64,000 nt of DNA from Simonsiella muelleri ATCC 29453 (GCF_002951835.1 NZ_CP019448.1:2108001-2172000), one strand, 5' to 3'; positions 52,959-63,365 are shown, counted from the stretch's first letter. The notes: generated by a model not told the origin, from the letters alone. Numbers and translations are program-made.

Positions 52959-54653
52959 TTATTCAATAATATTCGTGTTTCCGCGTAAGCAAGCGGTGAA
53001 TTTATCCGCGTGGCTGGTTTTGTCGGCACTCGGCTGAACCGCCCGAATAAACCAAATTCCCATAGACGTGGTGGACGTGTTAAAGCGCACGCAATTTCTC
53101 GTTTCCCAACCGCCTCCAAACGCCAAATGTGGCAGCGTAAAAAATGGCTTATTCGTGGCAGGATTCAAAGGCGAAAGGTCGCTTAATGTGTCGCTGGCGG
53201 CAATTAAGCCTAAGCGTTCTTCGTATAATTTGAATTGCGTCGGCGACACAAATTCAATCAACCAACGCCCATTAATCGCGCCGTCCGATGTTAATTTAAT
53301 TGGATAATCTTTGACGTTTAATTTGGCTAAAATCTCATCGCCGATGCGCGTGTTTTGCCACACTTTTGTCCACGCTTGCTGACTGAATGGCTCGGTCGCG
53401 CGGACAAGTAAATCGCCTTTTTCGCCGCCAATAATCGCGCTGGAAAGATACGTTTTTTCAATAGGATAATTACGTTTTAAACCGTATTGCAGTTTCAGGC
53501 TGCCTGAAATATTCACGCCCATCAAACGGTTTTCTTCTTCATAAATCAAACACGCCGACAACGGCATCGCGTAACCCGACAAATCCAACGGCATCGCCCA
53601 CACAAGGCTACCTGAAACAATATCGTATTGCGTGGCGAGAACGTGTTTGCTATTGGCATCCACCACACACACGCGGTCAGCATCGCTGCGATTAAGCGGA
53701 ATGGTCGCGCCTGCGGTGTGTGCGCTGCCCAAGTCTTGCAGCATTTTATTTGTCAAGACAACCACATCGCCCACACGAAAAATAGGAACACGTCCATCTT
53801 GTGGCAACCGAACTGCGTTGATGCCAATGTCCGTGTCAATCGGGATAGATGTCAGCGAAACGGCGTTGTAGCGCAATGATTCGGGCGGTACGATGGCATT
53901 AGCCGATACATTGAATAAACCTGTGTCATAATCAATGCTGCCTGAAAGTGTGCCTGTGATGCTGCCATCTGCTTGCGAATCGCCGCGCAATGTGGTTTCG
54001 CCAGTTTCTGCGTAAGCAATGAAACTTTCAGGGTTTACAGGAGCGATGGCGGTGCGTCCGTGAATTTGTTGAACACCATATTCGCCTTGATGGTAAACAC
54101 CTGATAATACTTTGATATTCGGGCTGGCATTAGGCGCAAGATTATTAATGTTGACAATGCCAGTCGCGGCATTCAAGCTGCCTACGACTGTCCCAGTGCC
54201 TTGATTGTAGTTCCAGTTTTGATACAACACGCCGTCGCGTTCTATTGTGAATTTGCCTTGAATTTCAAACGTCCACGAATTAAGCAAGGCAATGCGTGGA
54301 ATCGCAACACCTTGTAATACATCAAAAGTTTGACTTGCGCTGCGAACGGTGTCGCCAACCGTGCGCGTTTCTTCGCTGCTGACAAATTCCACCATCGCGT
54401 GTTTGGGCGCGACCACAACCGTTCGCTGAATCGTGGTGCTGCCTGCAACCGCCACATATCGGGGCGATGTGTCGGTTAGCGAAAATTCGCTGTAAGTTGC
54501 TGTGTGAATTGGTTGTTTGAATGGTTCGGTTGGAATCACAATATCGCCTGTAACATAATCAATGCTTGCGCCGTTAATGAGTCGTCCGTTCGTCATCAAA
54601 CCGCCGTTGCCATTGTCGTAAATTTCGGCATGATTGCTGCTAAAATTTTCCAT
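52959..54653 (-). CDS. Phage tail protein (large, beta-rich)
   Basis: 564 residues with recurring modules of the type DGSITGTLSGSIDYDTGLF and GTVVGSLNAATGIVNI, also seen once in the next gene (NGSITGACGGYVHYGEGRF). This suggests two related tail proteins. No enzyme motif. AGGATAAATAC ahead of the ATG. Probably part of the tail tip. Confidence 0.55.
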   Translation of the reverse strand: MENFSSNHAEIYDNGNGGLMTNGRLINGASIDYVTGDIVIPTEPFKQPIHTATYSEFSLTDTSPRYVAVAGSTTIQRTVVVAPKHAMVEFVSSEETRTVGDTVRSASQTFDVLQGVAIPRIALLNSWTFEIQGKFTIERDGVLYQNWNYNQGTGTVVGSLNAATGIVNINNLAPNASPNIKVLSGVYHQGEYGVQQIHGRTAIAPVNPESFIAYAETGETTLRGDSQADGSITGTLSGSIDYDTGLFNVSANAIVPPESLRYNAVSLTSIPIDTDIGINAVRLPQDGRVPIFRVGDVVVLTNKMLQDLGSAHTAGATIPLNRSDADRVCVVDANSKHVLATQYDIVSGSLVWAMPLDLSGYAMPLSACLIYEEENRLMGVNISGSLKLQYGLKRNYPIEKTYLSSAIIGGEKGDLLVRATEPFSQQAWTKVWQNTRIGDEILAKLNVKDYPIKLTSDGAINGRWLIEFVSPTQFKLYEERLGLIAASDTLSDLSPLNPATNKPFFTLPHLAFGGGWETRNCVRFNTSTTSMGIWFIRAVQPSADKTSHADKFTACLRGNTNIIE

Positions 54654-54670
54654 GTATTTATCCTGTTAAC

Positions 54671-56542
54671 TCAAATAGTTGATGCGGTAAATGCGTAAAA
54701 TTTTTTTCTTGGTGCAGACGGCGTAGTTGAAACCGTGGCAACCGATGATGAAACCCCCGAACTGATTGATTCACTTAATTTTTCTACTTCTTCCACGCGA
54801 ATGCCAATCGGTAAACTGATTTTCAGGCTGCCTTTAGCGACCTTTGCGCCTGCGCTCAATGTCATGCGCGTACCATTGGCTTTGACCTCAACGGATTTGC
54901 GTTCACTTTGGGCAATGTATTGTTCAGCCGTCCAATCTAATACAGCTGCATTCAAATTAGTCGGATAAAATCGCCCCTCGCCATAATGCACATAACCACC
55001 ACATGCGCCTGTGATGCTGCCGTTGCTGTCTTGTGCGGTGCGCGGCGTTCCGTCATGCCACGACAAGCGCAACGTGGACGGCTTCAAACGTGGCACTGGA
55101 ATTTCAGGCAACCGAACCGCCGATGACATCGGTTGTGGCGCAATCACAGAACCTGCCATTTTGTCGCCCAGCGTCTTGTAAAAACCATCAGGCGACCACG
55201 ACACCAACAAACCACTTCCCACATCAGGCAACACAGGCAAACTGATTTTCAGGCTGCCTGAAGTCGTGATTTCGCCACGTACTTCGCCTGTTTCATCGTG
55301 TAAGCTGTTGTCCGAATAGCCTGTTAATTCGTACCACTGACCGCCAGCGCGATACGACACCCCCACGCTGCCACGTGCAGGCATTGGGCGCAACAGCAAC
55401 GCAAATTCCGTGCTTTGATTGGTTTCTTTGATGGGCGAAGTGGCGGAATAGGCATAATTTTGATATTTCACGGCTGGCGTGGCGTAAATTCGCCCAATTT
55501 GTTGATTTTTAACGCCATAAATCACACCTTTGGCGTAATCAATCTGTAAAATTTCGCCATTTGAATTTTTCAGGCTGCCTGAACCATCATCTACCCAACC
55601 TGTCAATTCTACTGATGTCGGTAATACGCCAGTATCAAAATACACATTACCATCAGACACATAAGCTGAACCAGCGTACACCACACGGCGTGGCGCGGTG
55701 GGAATCCACAACGGTTTGCCACTAGCCCAATCGTCCGCCAACGCAGTGCTAACCGTGGACGTGGGAATTAATTTTTCAAAAATCGTGTCTACATTGATTT
55801 CTACCGCGCCTTGTTTCAATTCTTTTTTGATGGGACGAACGCCATAATATTTACCGCTATCAGATACTTGCGTTTTCAAGACTTCCACAGCTGGGGAGAT
55901 TTGGGTGCGTGATGGCGATTTCACGCCTTGCAAATCCAAACTCAAGGCATTTTGCGTTTCCATTTCAATTACGCGAACTTGGAATGTGCCTTTGTCGTCT
56001 TCAAATGTTTGAATACTATGGGTTAATTTGTCAATACGAAAATATTCAAATTGCTGTTGTTTGTTAGCATCTACATAACCCAGCGCGTAGCGTTCGCCTA
56101 CCAAAGGCAAGGGCGCATCTAAAGATTGATAGGTTTGTACTAAACGGCTGTTCCGTCTTTGTGTCCCCAGTAAAGTCATTCGGCTGGCGATGGTTGGATT
56201 GGAATAGGCTTCAATGCGTGGCATGATTTGGGCGCGTGTTTGCGCGTAGTAATCAGCAGGACACGCCAAAATAGAGACGGCTGGGTCTTCGGGCGGTTCG
56301 CTGATAATCACGTTTGCGCCCAACAAAGCCGCCGCATCAGCACGGCTGACAGCTGCGTAAGCAAGGCGCACGTTCACACGTCCACGCGTTTTGTCTAAAT
56401 CTGATACCGCGTTGAAAAGTTCGTTCGTTGTGCCATTTAATTGAACGCCTGTCATTGCGCCGCCGCCGTCATCGGTATCGGTTAGGCGTTGGCTGGCATA
56501 AAATTTCAAGTCTTGTTGTGTGATTTCGGTTTTGCGTTGCAT
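54671..56542 (-). CDS. Phage tail protein (large, beta-rich)
   Basis: 623 residues, beginning MQRKTEITQQDLKFYASQRL. The N-terminal 210 residues resemble tail proteins with LTDTDDGGG; the C-terminal half has the DSNGSITG module and a Ser/Thr-rich end. Four DUS copies in frame. AGGA precedes the ATG. Position directly after the tape-measure block supports a tail-tip role. Confidence 0.55.
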   Translation of the reverse strand: MQRKTEITQQDLKFYASQRLTDTDDGGGAMTGVQLNGTTNELFNAVSDLDKTRGRVNVRLAYAAVSRADAAALLGANVIISEPPEDPAVSILACPADYYAQTRAQIMPRIEAYSNPTIASRMTLLGTQRRNSRLVQTYQSLDAPLPLVGERYALGYVDANKQQQFEYFRIDKLTHSIQTFEDDKGTFQVRVIEMETQNALSLDLQGVKSPSRTQISPAVEVLKTQVSDSGKYYGVRPIKKELKQGAVEINVDTIFEKLIPTSTVSTALADDWASGKPLWIPTAPRRVVYAGSAYVSDGNVYFDTGVLPTSVELTGWVDDGSGSLKNSNGEILQIDYAKGVIYGVKNQQIGRIYATPAVKYQNYAYSATSPIKETNQSTEFALLLRPMPARGSVGVSYRAGGQWYELTGYSDNSLHDETGEVRGEITTSGSLKISLPVLPDVGSGLLVSWSPDGFYKTLGDKMAGSVIAPQPMSSAVRLPEIPVPRLKPSTLRLSWHDGTPRTAQDSNGSITGACGGYVHYGEGRFYPTNLNAAVLDWTAEQYIAQSERKSVEVKANGTRMTLSAGAKVAKGSLKISLPIGIRVEEVEKLSESISSGVSSSVATVSTTPSAPRKKFYAFTASTI

Positions 56543-56657
56543 TTGGTGGTTTCCTATTTTTTCAGGCAGCCTGAAGGACTACGCGTCCAGCGAATAAATT
56601 CACAAAATAAAATCTTCAGGCTGCCTGAAAAGCATTTAAAAGTGTTTTAAACACGGT

Positions 56658-57062
56658 TTAAACCGTCATTAGCGCGATTTGTACCTGATATTTTTCCGCC
56701 CCCATTTCGGGGACGGAAAACGCCACAGGCTCAACACCGCCCAATGCGTTATCATGTAGCCTGAACGCTACGTTAAACTCACGCCCATCGTAGTGGCGCA
56801 TCGTTAAAGTTAATTCAGGCACATCCGTCCAATCACGCAAAATGCGAACGGTGGCTAAATCCAACCAAGCCCATTCGCCTGACAAAGTAATTGGGCGACC
56901 ATTGCGCTTGATGCCTTGCTGGATAATCAGTCCGCCGCTTAGTGTGCGTTCGGGTTCGGCTTGGGCGATTGCGTGCCATGCGTATTCATCTGTCCAACGC
57001 ATATCGGGTGGCAGGCGAATGCTGGCTTGGTTGTCGTTGCGCGTTAAGATGATGTCGTCCAT
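56658..57062 (-). CDS. Phage tail-region protein, 134 residues
   Basis: MDDIILTRNDNQASIRLPPDMRWTDEY and HYDGREFNVAFRL: a small beta-rich protein with an RLPPDM start, probably a distal-tail adaptor. The ATG at 57062 overlaps the tape-measure stop as TGATG, preceded by CGGAG; a GTG one codon earlier is less likely. A DUS-bearing spacer of about 115 bp follows. Confidence 0.6.
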   Translation of the reverse strand: MDDIILTRNDNQASIRLPPDMRWTDEYAWHAIAQAEPERTLSGGLIIQQGIKRNGRPITLSGEWAWLDLATVRILRDWTDVPELTLTMRHYDGREFNVAFRLHDNALGGVEPVAFSVPEMGAEKYQVQIALMTV

Positions 57063-60000
57063 CACATACTCCGTTTGTTATCTTTTTGAATTTGTTTAAT
57101 GAGTTCTTGGGCGATTTGTGGCATTAACTCTTTAATTAAATTTGGGATTTGCTGTTTAATTTGGTTATCACGCGCTGCCAGTGCTTCGGTTACACCACTA
57201 AAATCAAATTGCATACCACGCCAATCCATGTCGCTTAAATCCACCTTGTTTTCAGGCAGCCTGAACCGCATTTGTTCGGCTTCGCGCTGCAAACGTTCGC
57301 GTTCTTGCTGTTGGCGTTGCTGTTCGGCTTGGCGTTGTTGCTGCAAACGCTGTTGTTCGGCTTCGCGCTGTTGTTGTTGGCGTTCACGTTCTTGTTCGGC
57401 TTCACGCTGTTGTTGTTCGCGCTGTTGTTCGGCTTCGCGCTCGGCTTGGGCTTGGTAAGCGGCTTGTTGGGCAGCAATGGCAGCCGCGTAATCGTCTTGC
57501 GCTTGGCGGTTGCCTGTTTTTTGCGCTTGGGCTTGTTTTCGCTTGAGCGCATTTAGTTTCTCTTGTTGCTCTAATTTTTGCACATCGCCATCACGACCTT
57601 GTGCGCGGAGCAATTCTTTCTCGGCTTCTTTGCGTGCGTTGGCGGCTTCGTCCGCCAGTTGTTGCATTTTTTGACGTGCTTTATCAATGGCTTGGTGTAA
57701 ATTATTCAACGTGGTTTTGTCTAATTTTCTAGCGTTATTGGCTGCCATGAGTTCGGTGCGTGCCAAATGTTCAGCGATGTTTCCACCGTTTTCGGTTTCT
57801 TCGTTCAAACGTTGGACGGTTTGATTGATGTTGATGTACATATCCTGCACGCTACGCAGCGTGTTAGCCCAAGAAACCGTGCCAAACGTGGCATATGCGC
57901 CCATTTTTTTAAGCGTTTCATGGACTTTTGAGCCTAAATCCGACATTTTATGCTGGCTGGATTCGGCTGCCTTGCCCACGTTTTCCACATTTTCCACAGC
58001 TGCCTTGGCGGCTTGGCTTTGCGCTTGTGCGGATTCGGTCGCCGCTTGGGTAACTTGTTGATGTGCTTGAATTTGCGTATCGGCTGCTTGTTGGGTTTGC
58101 GCGGCTGCCTGAAGACTGGCTTTGCCTGTCGCATCAACTGTTACCGCATAGTTGTAGGCGGCGGCTTGTGATTGAACCCATACTTGTTGTTGGGCATCGC
58201 CACTTGCCAGCATGGATTGCGCGGTTTTGGCAAAGGCAGCCTGAATATCCGCCGCCGTAGCCTGACCGCTGTTTTTGACCAATTCAAATGCTTGGCGGCT
58301 CTCTTCGCCAGCCAAGCGCAGACTTTCACGCGTTTGAATACCCAATGATTCAAAAGCTTGTGCGGTGGGGTCGGTATTTTGTTTCAATTGATTCAATTTT
58401 TGGTCGGCTGCCAAAATAGCGCGTTCCACGTCTTGCATGGACAGTTTGCCTGTCTCACCCAACTGATTGATTTTAAATTTCAACGCGTCAATATCGCCTT
58501 CAGACTGCGCGGTATCGGTTAGTTTGCTCAAACTTTCGCGTAACACCATGCCTGTGTTGATACCGTTTTGTTTCAAGCCGTCCAGTTGCGCGGTTAGTTT
58601 GTCAAAATGACCCAGTGCAGTGGTCATTGCGCCTGTTGTGCCTAACAACAAGGCATTCTCTAAACTCACACCCAGCGCGGTGGCGGCGGCTTCGGCATCG
58701 CCCAACGGTTTGCTGATTTGCGCCAAACCCAGTCCCACTTGTGGCGCAAGGGCAGCGATTTGATTAATCTCATCAGCGGTTAAACCTGCTTTTGCGCCTG
58801 CTTCGGACAGGCTATTTTTGAGCGCGAACAAGGCTTCGGGCGAGTCCATTTTTTCTACGGCTGCCTGAAACACGGTTGCCATTTGCTCGGCATGATTGCC
58901 AATACTGGCAGCTGCGGTGGCAAAATCAGCAATACTTGCGCTGGCTGCTTTGGATAGATTGCCTGAAAGCTGCTCCGCTGTTACGCCTAGATTGTTTAAA
59001 GCTGCTTGAGTTTGTGCGGTGTTGGCGGTGTTGTTGTCGCTGAAGTCTTTAAGTGCCAGTTGGCTTTGCATCAATTTGCCAGCCAGCAAGGCTTGTTCGG
59101 CAGATAGGTCGCGATAGGCTTGGGTATTGGCTTTGCCATCATCTACCATTTTTTTCAGGTTGCCTGAAACTTCATCGTATTTTTGCTGAATTTTGCTGTA
59201 TTCTGCGCGTAATTCGGCTAATTTGGCTTTTTGTGCTTCAGCCGCTTGGGCTTCAGTGGCTTTGCGTTTTTCAGCTGCTTGGGCGGCGGCTTTTTGATTT
59301 TTTTCTAATTCACGTGCTAATTCGTTGGTGGTGCGAAATTCACGGTTCACATCTTCAAACGTACGGTCGGTTACCATCGCGTCCATATACGCAATGACTT
59401 TTGCCATGTTGTCGCCTAAATTTTGCGCAAACCCAACATTTTCATACAACCAAGTCCCCATGCCATGCCCAACTTCAAACGCTGCAAAGGCTTCAGCAGC
59501 AATGGCTGCCATTTCTTTGAGGCTGCCTGAAAGTTTTTTGATGGCGTTGTTATTATTGGACATATCGTCTAAATTGCCTTTGACTGCGTTTTTAATGTCG
59601 CGTCCGACTTCTTTAGCGGCTTGTGCTGCGTCTTTCAACTCTTTTTTGAGTTCGGATAATGATTTTTTGGTGTTGCCAAAACTGGTCTCACTGTCCACGC
59701 CCAACAGTTTCAAGGACGCACTCAAGCCCTCACTCGCCATTTTCGCGCCCAAAAACAACACCGCCATTTGACTCAAAACGGGATATTGCTCTGATACTGA
59801 CGTAACCGCTTTGGCGACATCGCCTATGACATTCGCAGTCAATTGAATAATCGGCAGCAAGGTATTACCCAACTCAATGGCGGCACTGGCAATTTCGGCT
59901 TTGGCTTGATTCATTTTGCCTTCGGTGGTGTTGAGTGCAGCGTCGGCTTCTCGTTGCATTGCGCCAAAATTTTTGGTGTGGTCGGTGGCAGTGGCGACCG

Positions 60001-61135
60001 CTTCGGTATAGGTTTTCAGGCTGCCTGTGAGCAACGCCAAATCATCAGAATATTCCGCACCAAACATCTGCCCTAAAATCTCACTACGCGCTTGTTTGTC
60101 TAATTTATCAAGACGTTGCAAAAAATCATCTAGGGCGCGTTGTGGGTTGGTGGCGATGTTGGCAGCCATTTCTTCAGCCGATAAACCCAACGCGTTCAAA
60201 CCGTCTTTGAAGTCATTCGTGCCGATTTTGGCGTTCTGCAATTTAGACAATAACGCATTAATTGCCGTGCCAGCCTCTTCGGGCGATTTGCCTAAGCTGA
60301 CAAAAGTCGCCGCCAACGCCGCCGCTTCTTCTTTGAGCAAGCCAAATTGCTTGGCATTACCGCCCATTCGCATCAACACTTCGCCAATTTCTTTTTCTTT
60401 GGCGGCAGTGGTGTTGCCCAGTGCATTGATGGCATCGCCCAACTCTGCCATTTCGTTGATTTGCAAGCCGTATACATTGCTGATTTTAGCGGACATTTCG
60501 CCAGCCGCGTCCGCGCTGATGCCAAAGGCATTTGCCATTTGCGCGGTCATTTGGGTAAACTGCGGCAGCTTGTCAAACGCCAAACCCATTTGCCCACCAG
60601 CCGCCGCGATTTGCGCCAATTCATCGGGCATCATGCCCAATTGTCCTGCCATTTCTTTGAGGCTGCCTGAAAGCGCGTTAATTTGCTCGGGCGTGGCATC
60701 GGTTACTTTTTTGACTTGCGCCATTGCGCTTTCAAATTTAATCGCTTCGTTGGTTACATACGCCAAACCACCGCCAGCCCCCACCAAACCTTGAATGCCA
60801 TTGGTCATATCAGCTAATGATGGCTTGGTTCTTTTCAAACTTTGCTCTAATTCGCCCACTTTTTGCGCGTGCAATTGAGCAGCACGCGCCAATTCGGCTT
60901 GCGATAAGCCACCGCTGCGCTTCAAATCATCAAATGCTTTGTCTAATTTTTGAATTTCTGCGCGTGCATGGTCGTCCACGTCCAAGCCCAGTGTGGTTTT
61001 GGCTGCGGCGATGCGCTGCATTTCTTGTACTTGTTCGCTGGCATCATCAACCGCTTGACTCAAATTGTTGATTTCTTGAATACCGTCCACGTTCGCGGTA
61101 ATCTGAATACCTGCTGTGATATTGGATTGCGACAT
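57062..61135 (-). CDS. Phage tail tape measure protein
   Basis: 1357 residues; sets tail length and is ejected with DNA. Coiled coil 1-110, then a PhageMin_Tail domain about 130-400 (KFESAMAQVKKVTDATPEQI; GGQMGLAFDKL), hydrophobic segments about 420-470, and long helical Ala/Gln-rich stretches. The tail about 1260-1320 is very rich in Q, R and E (REAEQQREQQQREAEQ). In-frame DUS copies encode GSLK at several points (for example INALSGSLKEMAG, LLTGSLKTYTE and KLSGSLKEMA). AGAGAAA ahead of the ATG. Confidence 0.92.
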   Translation of the reverse strand: MSQSNITAGIQITANVDGIQEINNLSQAVDDASEQVQEMQRIAAAKTTLGLDVDDHARAEIQKLDKAFDDLKRSGGLSQAELARAAQLHAQKVGELEQSLKRTKPSLADMTNGIQGLVGAGGGLAYVTNEAIKFESAMAQVKKVTDATPEQINALSGSLKEMAGQLGMMPDELAQIAAAGGQMGLAFDKLPQFTQMTAQMANAFGISADAAGEMSAKISNVYGLQINEMAELGDAINALGNTTAAKEKEIGEVLMRMGGNAKQFGLLKEEAAALAATFVSLGKSPEEAGTAINALLSKLQNAKIGTNDFKDGLNALGLSAEEMAANIATNPQRALDDFLQRLDKLDKQARSEILGQMFGAEYSDDLALLTGSLKTYTEAVATATDHTKNFGAMQREADAALNTTEGKMNQAKAEIASAAIELGNTLLPIIQLTANVIGDVAKAVTSVSEQYPVLSQMAVLFLGAKMASEGLSASLKLLGVDSETSFGNTKKSLSELKKELKDAAQAAKEVGRDIKNAVKGNLDDMSNNNNAIKKLSGSLKEMAAIAAEAFAAFEVGHGMGTWLYENVGFAQNLGDNMAKVIAYMDAMVTDRTFEDVNREFRTTNELARELEKNQKAAAQAAEKRKATEAQAAEAQKAKLAELRAEYSKIQQKYDEVSGNLKKMVDDGKANTQAYRDLSAEQALLAGKLMQSQLALKDFSDNNTANTAQTQAALNNLGVTAEQLSGNLSKAASASIADFATAAASIGNHAEQMATVFQAAVEKMDSPEALFALKNSLSEAGAKAGLTADEINQIAALAPQVGLGLAQISKPLGDAEAAATALGVSLENALLLGTTGAMTTALGHFDKLTAQLDGLKQNGINTGMVLRESLSKLTDTAQSEGDIDALKFKINQLGETGKLSMQDVERAILAADQKLNQLKQNTDPTAQAFESLGIQTRESLRLAGEESRQAFELVKNSGQATAADIQAAFAKTAQSMLASGDAQQQVWVQSQAAAYNYAVTVDATGKASLQAAAQTQQAADTQIQAHQQVTQAATESAQAQSQAAKAAVENVENVGKAAESSQHKMSDLGSKVHETLKKMGAYATFGTVSWANTLRSVQDMYININQTVQRLNEETENGGNIAEHLARTELMAANNARKLDKTTLNNLHQAIDKARQKMQQLADEAANARKEAEKELLRAQGRDGDVQKLEQQEKLNALKRKQAQAQKTGNRQAQDDYAAAIAAQQAAYQAQAEREAEQQREQQQREAEQERERQQQQREAEQQRLQQQRQAEQQRQQQERERLQREAEQMRFRLPENKVDLSDMDWRGMQFDFSGVTEALAARDNQIKQQIPNLIKELMPQIAQELIKQIQKDNKRSM

Positions 61136-61223
61136 GATTTTTCTCTGAAAATAATTTTGCGGCAGTTATTTAAGGCAGCCTGAAACCCAGTTACCCAGTT
61201 TTCAGGCTGCCTGAAACGCCTAT
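61136..61223 (-). repeat. DUS pair between tail tube and tape measure genes
   Basis: AGGCAGCCTGAAAC and its inverted copy lie about 20 bp apart in the 88-bp spacer. Siphoviruses usually have tail-assembly chaperone genes here; none fits. Confidence 0.7.
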
Positions 61224-61985
61224 TTAAGCGTTAAACTCTTGATAAGAATATGGTACTTTGTTGCCATCTACGAGTACCGCCGTTCCTGTGAATTCGGCTT
61301 TGGCGAAATCATCGCTTAACCAGTCAATTTCACTGTTTGGCGCAACCACCATGCTGGGAATGTGTAAAATGAAGTTTTTTTGACTGGCGGCGTTGTAGCC
61401 GTCTAACCAAAATTCAAAGTCATAATCCGTTTCGGTGCTGGCTTCAATCTGAATCCCACCGCCTGCACGGGTTTTGTACGACACTTTAATCTCTTCGCCC
61501 ACATTAATTGAATCGGCTTCAGGCGACACTTTAATCCAACCCAAATTATCTTTTAATTCAATGTATTCAGATTTAACGGCTTGTCCTGCTGCGTTTTTGA
61601 CTTTCACGCTGTCGCGGTCAATATTCTGTTTTGCCAAATCCAGCCATGCGTCCTTAGCGGTTACGCGCACCACTTCATCGGCTACGTTGGCGGCTGCCGT
61701 GTCCAATTCAATGGATTTACCCGACAAAGCCATCCCCAAAGTCAATTTGTTGAACGTGTCCGAACCGAACGCAATTTCGGTTGCATCTTTGATGGTTACG
61801 CTGTCCAATGCGTTGCCTGCGCTTTCTTTCATGCGCGATTTGCGGACTTTGGTTTCAGCTTTACTGGTTAATTTCAATGAAATCAAGTTGCCAATTTGCT
61901 CTTTCATGCTGCCCAAAATGCGGCGGTTACGAACATAGCCCGTCCCGACCAGCAGCAAACCATTATCATTGTCTTGTTTTGTCAT
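61224..61985 (-). CDS. Phage major tail tube protein
   Basis: 253 residues, acidic and beta-rich, with GYVRNRRILGSMKEQIGNL near the start and FILHIPSMVVAPNSEIDWLSDDFAKAEF near the end, and position just before the tape measure gene. The order and size fit the tail tube protein. AAGGAT precedes the ATG. Identification mainly by position and character. Confidence 0.7.
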   Translation of the reverse strand: MTKQDNDNGLLLVGTGYVRNRRILGSMKEQIGNLISLKLTSKAETKVRKSRMKESAGNALDSVTIKDATEIAFGSDTFNKLTLGMALSGKSIELDTAAANVADEVVRVTAKDAWLDLAKQNIDRDSVKVKNAAGQAVKSEYIELKDNLGWIKVSPEADSINVGEEIKVSYKTRAGGGIQIEASTETDYDFEFWLDGYNAASQKNFILHIPSMVVAPNSEIDWLSDDFAKAEFTGTAVLVDGNKVPYSYQEFNA

Positions 61986-61988
61986 GTG

Positions 61989-62450
61989 TTAATCCTTTGA
62001 ATAATTAATTAAAATTTCTGTCTCAAAACGCAACGGATACAACGCAAAATTGTCATAATACAGCGGCTCAACCGCCTGAACTTCATCAAACGGCGTAATC
62101 GTCATGGGGCGTTGGTCGGCGGTTTCAGGCTGCCAACCTTGCAAACTCGCGCAAATTCGGTGCAACATCTCGCCTGTGGCGATGTCCTCATGCGGCACGT
62201 CAACCGCACCATAAAATTGTTTAGCTAAAATCACACTAAAACTTAAGCGTTTCTTTTTCATGCGTTTGTTGCCAGCCGTTTGGTTAATCGGCGCGTAGCC
62301 GTCCAAACCCACGTATAACGCGTTGTCTATTGGCTGAATGTCGCGTTGCTCCAACAATTGCGCCAATTCTTGAATGGATTGAACCGTGTGAACATCAGGC
62401 AAATCCGCCAGCCGCGCCTTGAGTAATGGCAAAACAGCAAATAAATTCAT
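61989..62450 (-). CDS. Phage protein, Mu gp37-like (DUF1834 type)
   Basis: 153 residues from ATG 62450 (GGGAG upstream; overlaps the previous stop as TGATG, better than the TTG at 62465). PLLKARLADLPDV, DIATGEMLHRICASLQGWQ and YPLRFETEIL suggest a Mu gp37-like head-tail connector or terminator. Moderate certainty. Confidence 0.6.
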   Translation of the reverse strand: MNLFAVLPLLKARLADLPDVHTVQSIQELAQLLEQRDIQPIDNALYVGLDGYAPINQTAGNKRMKKKRLSFSVILAKQFYGAVDVPHEDIATGEMLHRICASLQGWQPETADQRPMTITPFDEVQAVEPLYYDNFALYPLRFETEILINYSKD

Positions 62451-62938
62451 CAACTTTGCTCCCATTGTTCGCGTACAAAATCGTGCAATAAATCCACAAT
62501 ATCCGCGCTATCTTGCGCCGACAGCCCAAACATCGGACGCGCCACCATGCGTTTTGTGCCAAATTGATGATGCGGCGCGTACACCACATTTGTCCCCACT
62601 TGCGCCAAATTGGCTGTGGCATGGCGCGTCAAACTACGCAACAAACGCGATGAATCACGCATTAACCGTTCTTTAGAACGCGGTTTGAGTGCCGCAACAT
62701 AGCGTTTTTTGTTGCGTTGGCGGTAAATCGGTTTGGCGTAAGCGCGTTGGGTACTGGGTGTCCAGTTTGCCCAACGTGAGCCATCGGGCGCGGTTTTGGT
62801 TTCAAAGCGTTTACGCGTAGAGTTTTCCAGTAGCGTGGCAATACCGCGCATCAACGGACGCGTGTTTTTCAGGCTGCCTGAAAGCTGGCGCAACGCTTGT
62901 CCGACGTTCCCTAAATCGTCAGAAGTGATTGTTAACAT
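62450..62938 (-). CDS. Phage virion morphogenesis protein (Mu gpG-like)
   Basis: 162 residues with RKRFETKTAPDGSRWANW (about 41-58), HHQFGTKRMVARPMFGLS and a C-terminal helix: the signature of the Mu gpG/tail-completion family. Overlaps the preceding gene by 20 bases. A DUS encodes LSGSLKN (about 19-25). Confidence 0.85.
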   Translation of the reverse strand: MLTITSDDLGNVGQALRQLSGSLKNTRPLMRGIATLLENSTRKRFETKTAPDGSRWANWTPSTQRAYAKPIYRQRNKKRYVAALKPRSKERLMRDSSRLLRSLTRHATANLAQVGTNVVYAPHHQFGTKRMVARPMFGLSAQDSADIVDLLHDFVREQWEQS

Positions 62939-63365
62939 CTTTCCAGTCCTTTAATTCATTCGGGATAACAGCCATGCCACCACTTGCCTTGACTTCTTCC
63001 ACGCCGTCTGCATCAAAACCCAAAATAGACGGATTTTTTATCAGCAACTTAAACCACGCTATCGCGTTGTCATAACGCTTTTGCACCACATCAGGAATGC
63101 CGTTTTCATACAAATACCAACGACATACATCGCACGTTTTAACCACCAACGCGTAAGGAACTGGCGCAAAAGGCTGCCTGAAACCTGCTGCTCGCAAATA
63201 GCCGTTGACTTCCGCTTCAGCATCGTTGAGGGCTTTTTGCAGCACGTCAGGTACGATTTCGCGCTTGGCGGTGCGGTCGGTTAAATTAACCAGCTCACGC
63301 TCGCCAAAGCGTTGGACTAAATCGGCTTGAGTAATCAGGCTGCCTGAAACCGCATTCATCATCAC
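62919..63365 (-). CDS. Phage protein, Mu gp36-like (DUF1320)
   Basis: 148 residues. ITQADLVQRFGERELVNLTDR, DAEAEVNGYLRAAGF and CDVCRWYLYENG match the gp36/DUF1320 head-tail connector family. The ATG at 63365 (or the next two ATGs) overlaps the capsid gene stop. A DUS encodes VSGSLI near the start. Confidence 0.85.
   Translation of the reverse strand: MMMNAVSGSLITQADLVQRFGERELVNLTDRTAKREIVPDVLQKALNDAEAEVNGYLRAAGFRQPFAPVPYALVVKTCDVCRWYLYENGIPDVVQKRYDNAIAWFKLLIKNPSILGFDADGVEEVKASGGMAVIPNELKDWKDVNNHF

Noticed and set aside
57270..57460. Repetitive stretch in the tape measure gene as a phase-variable repeat
   Set aside because: Imperfect codon-level repetition (Q, R, E) in frame; unit changes would not switch frame.
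58000..58260. + strand ORFs opposite the tape measure gene
   Set aside because: Shadow frames; no independent support.
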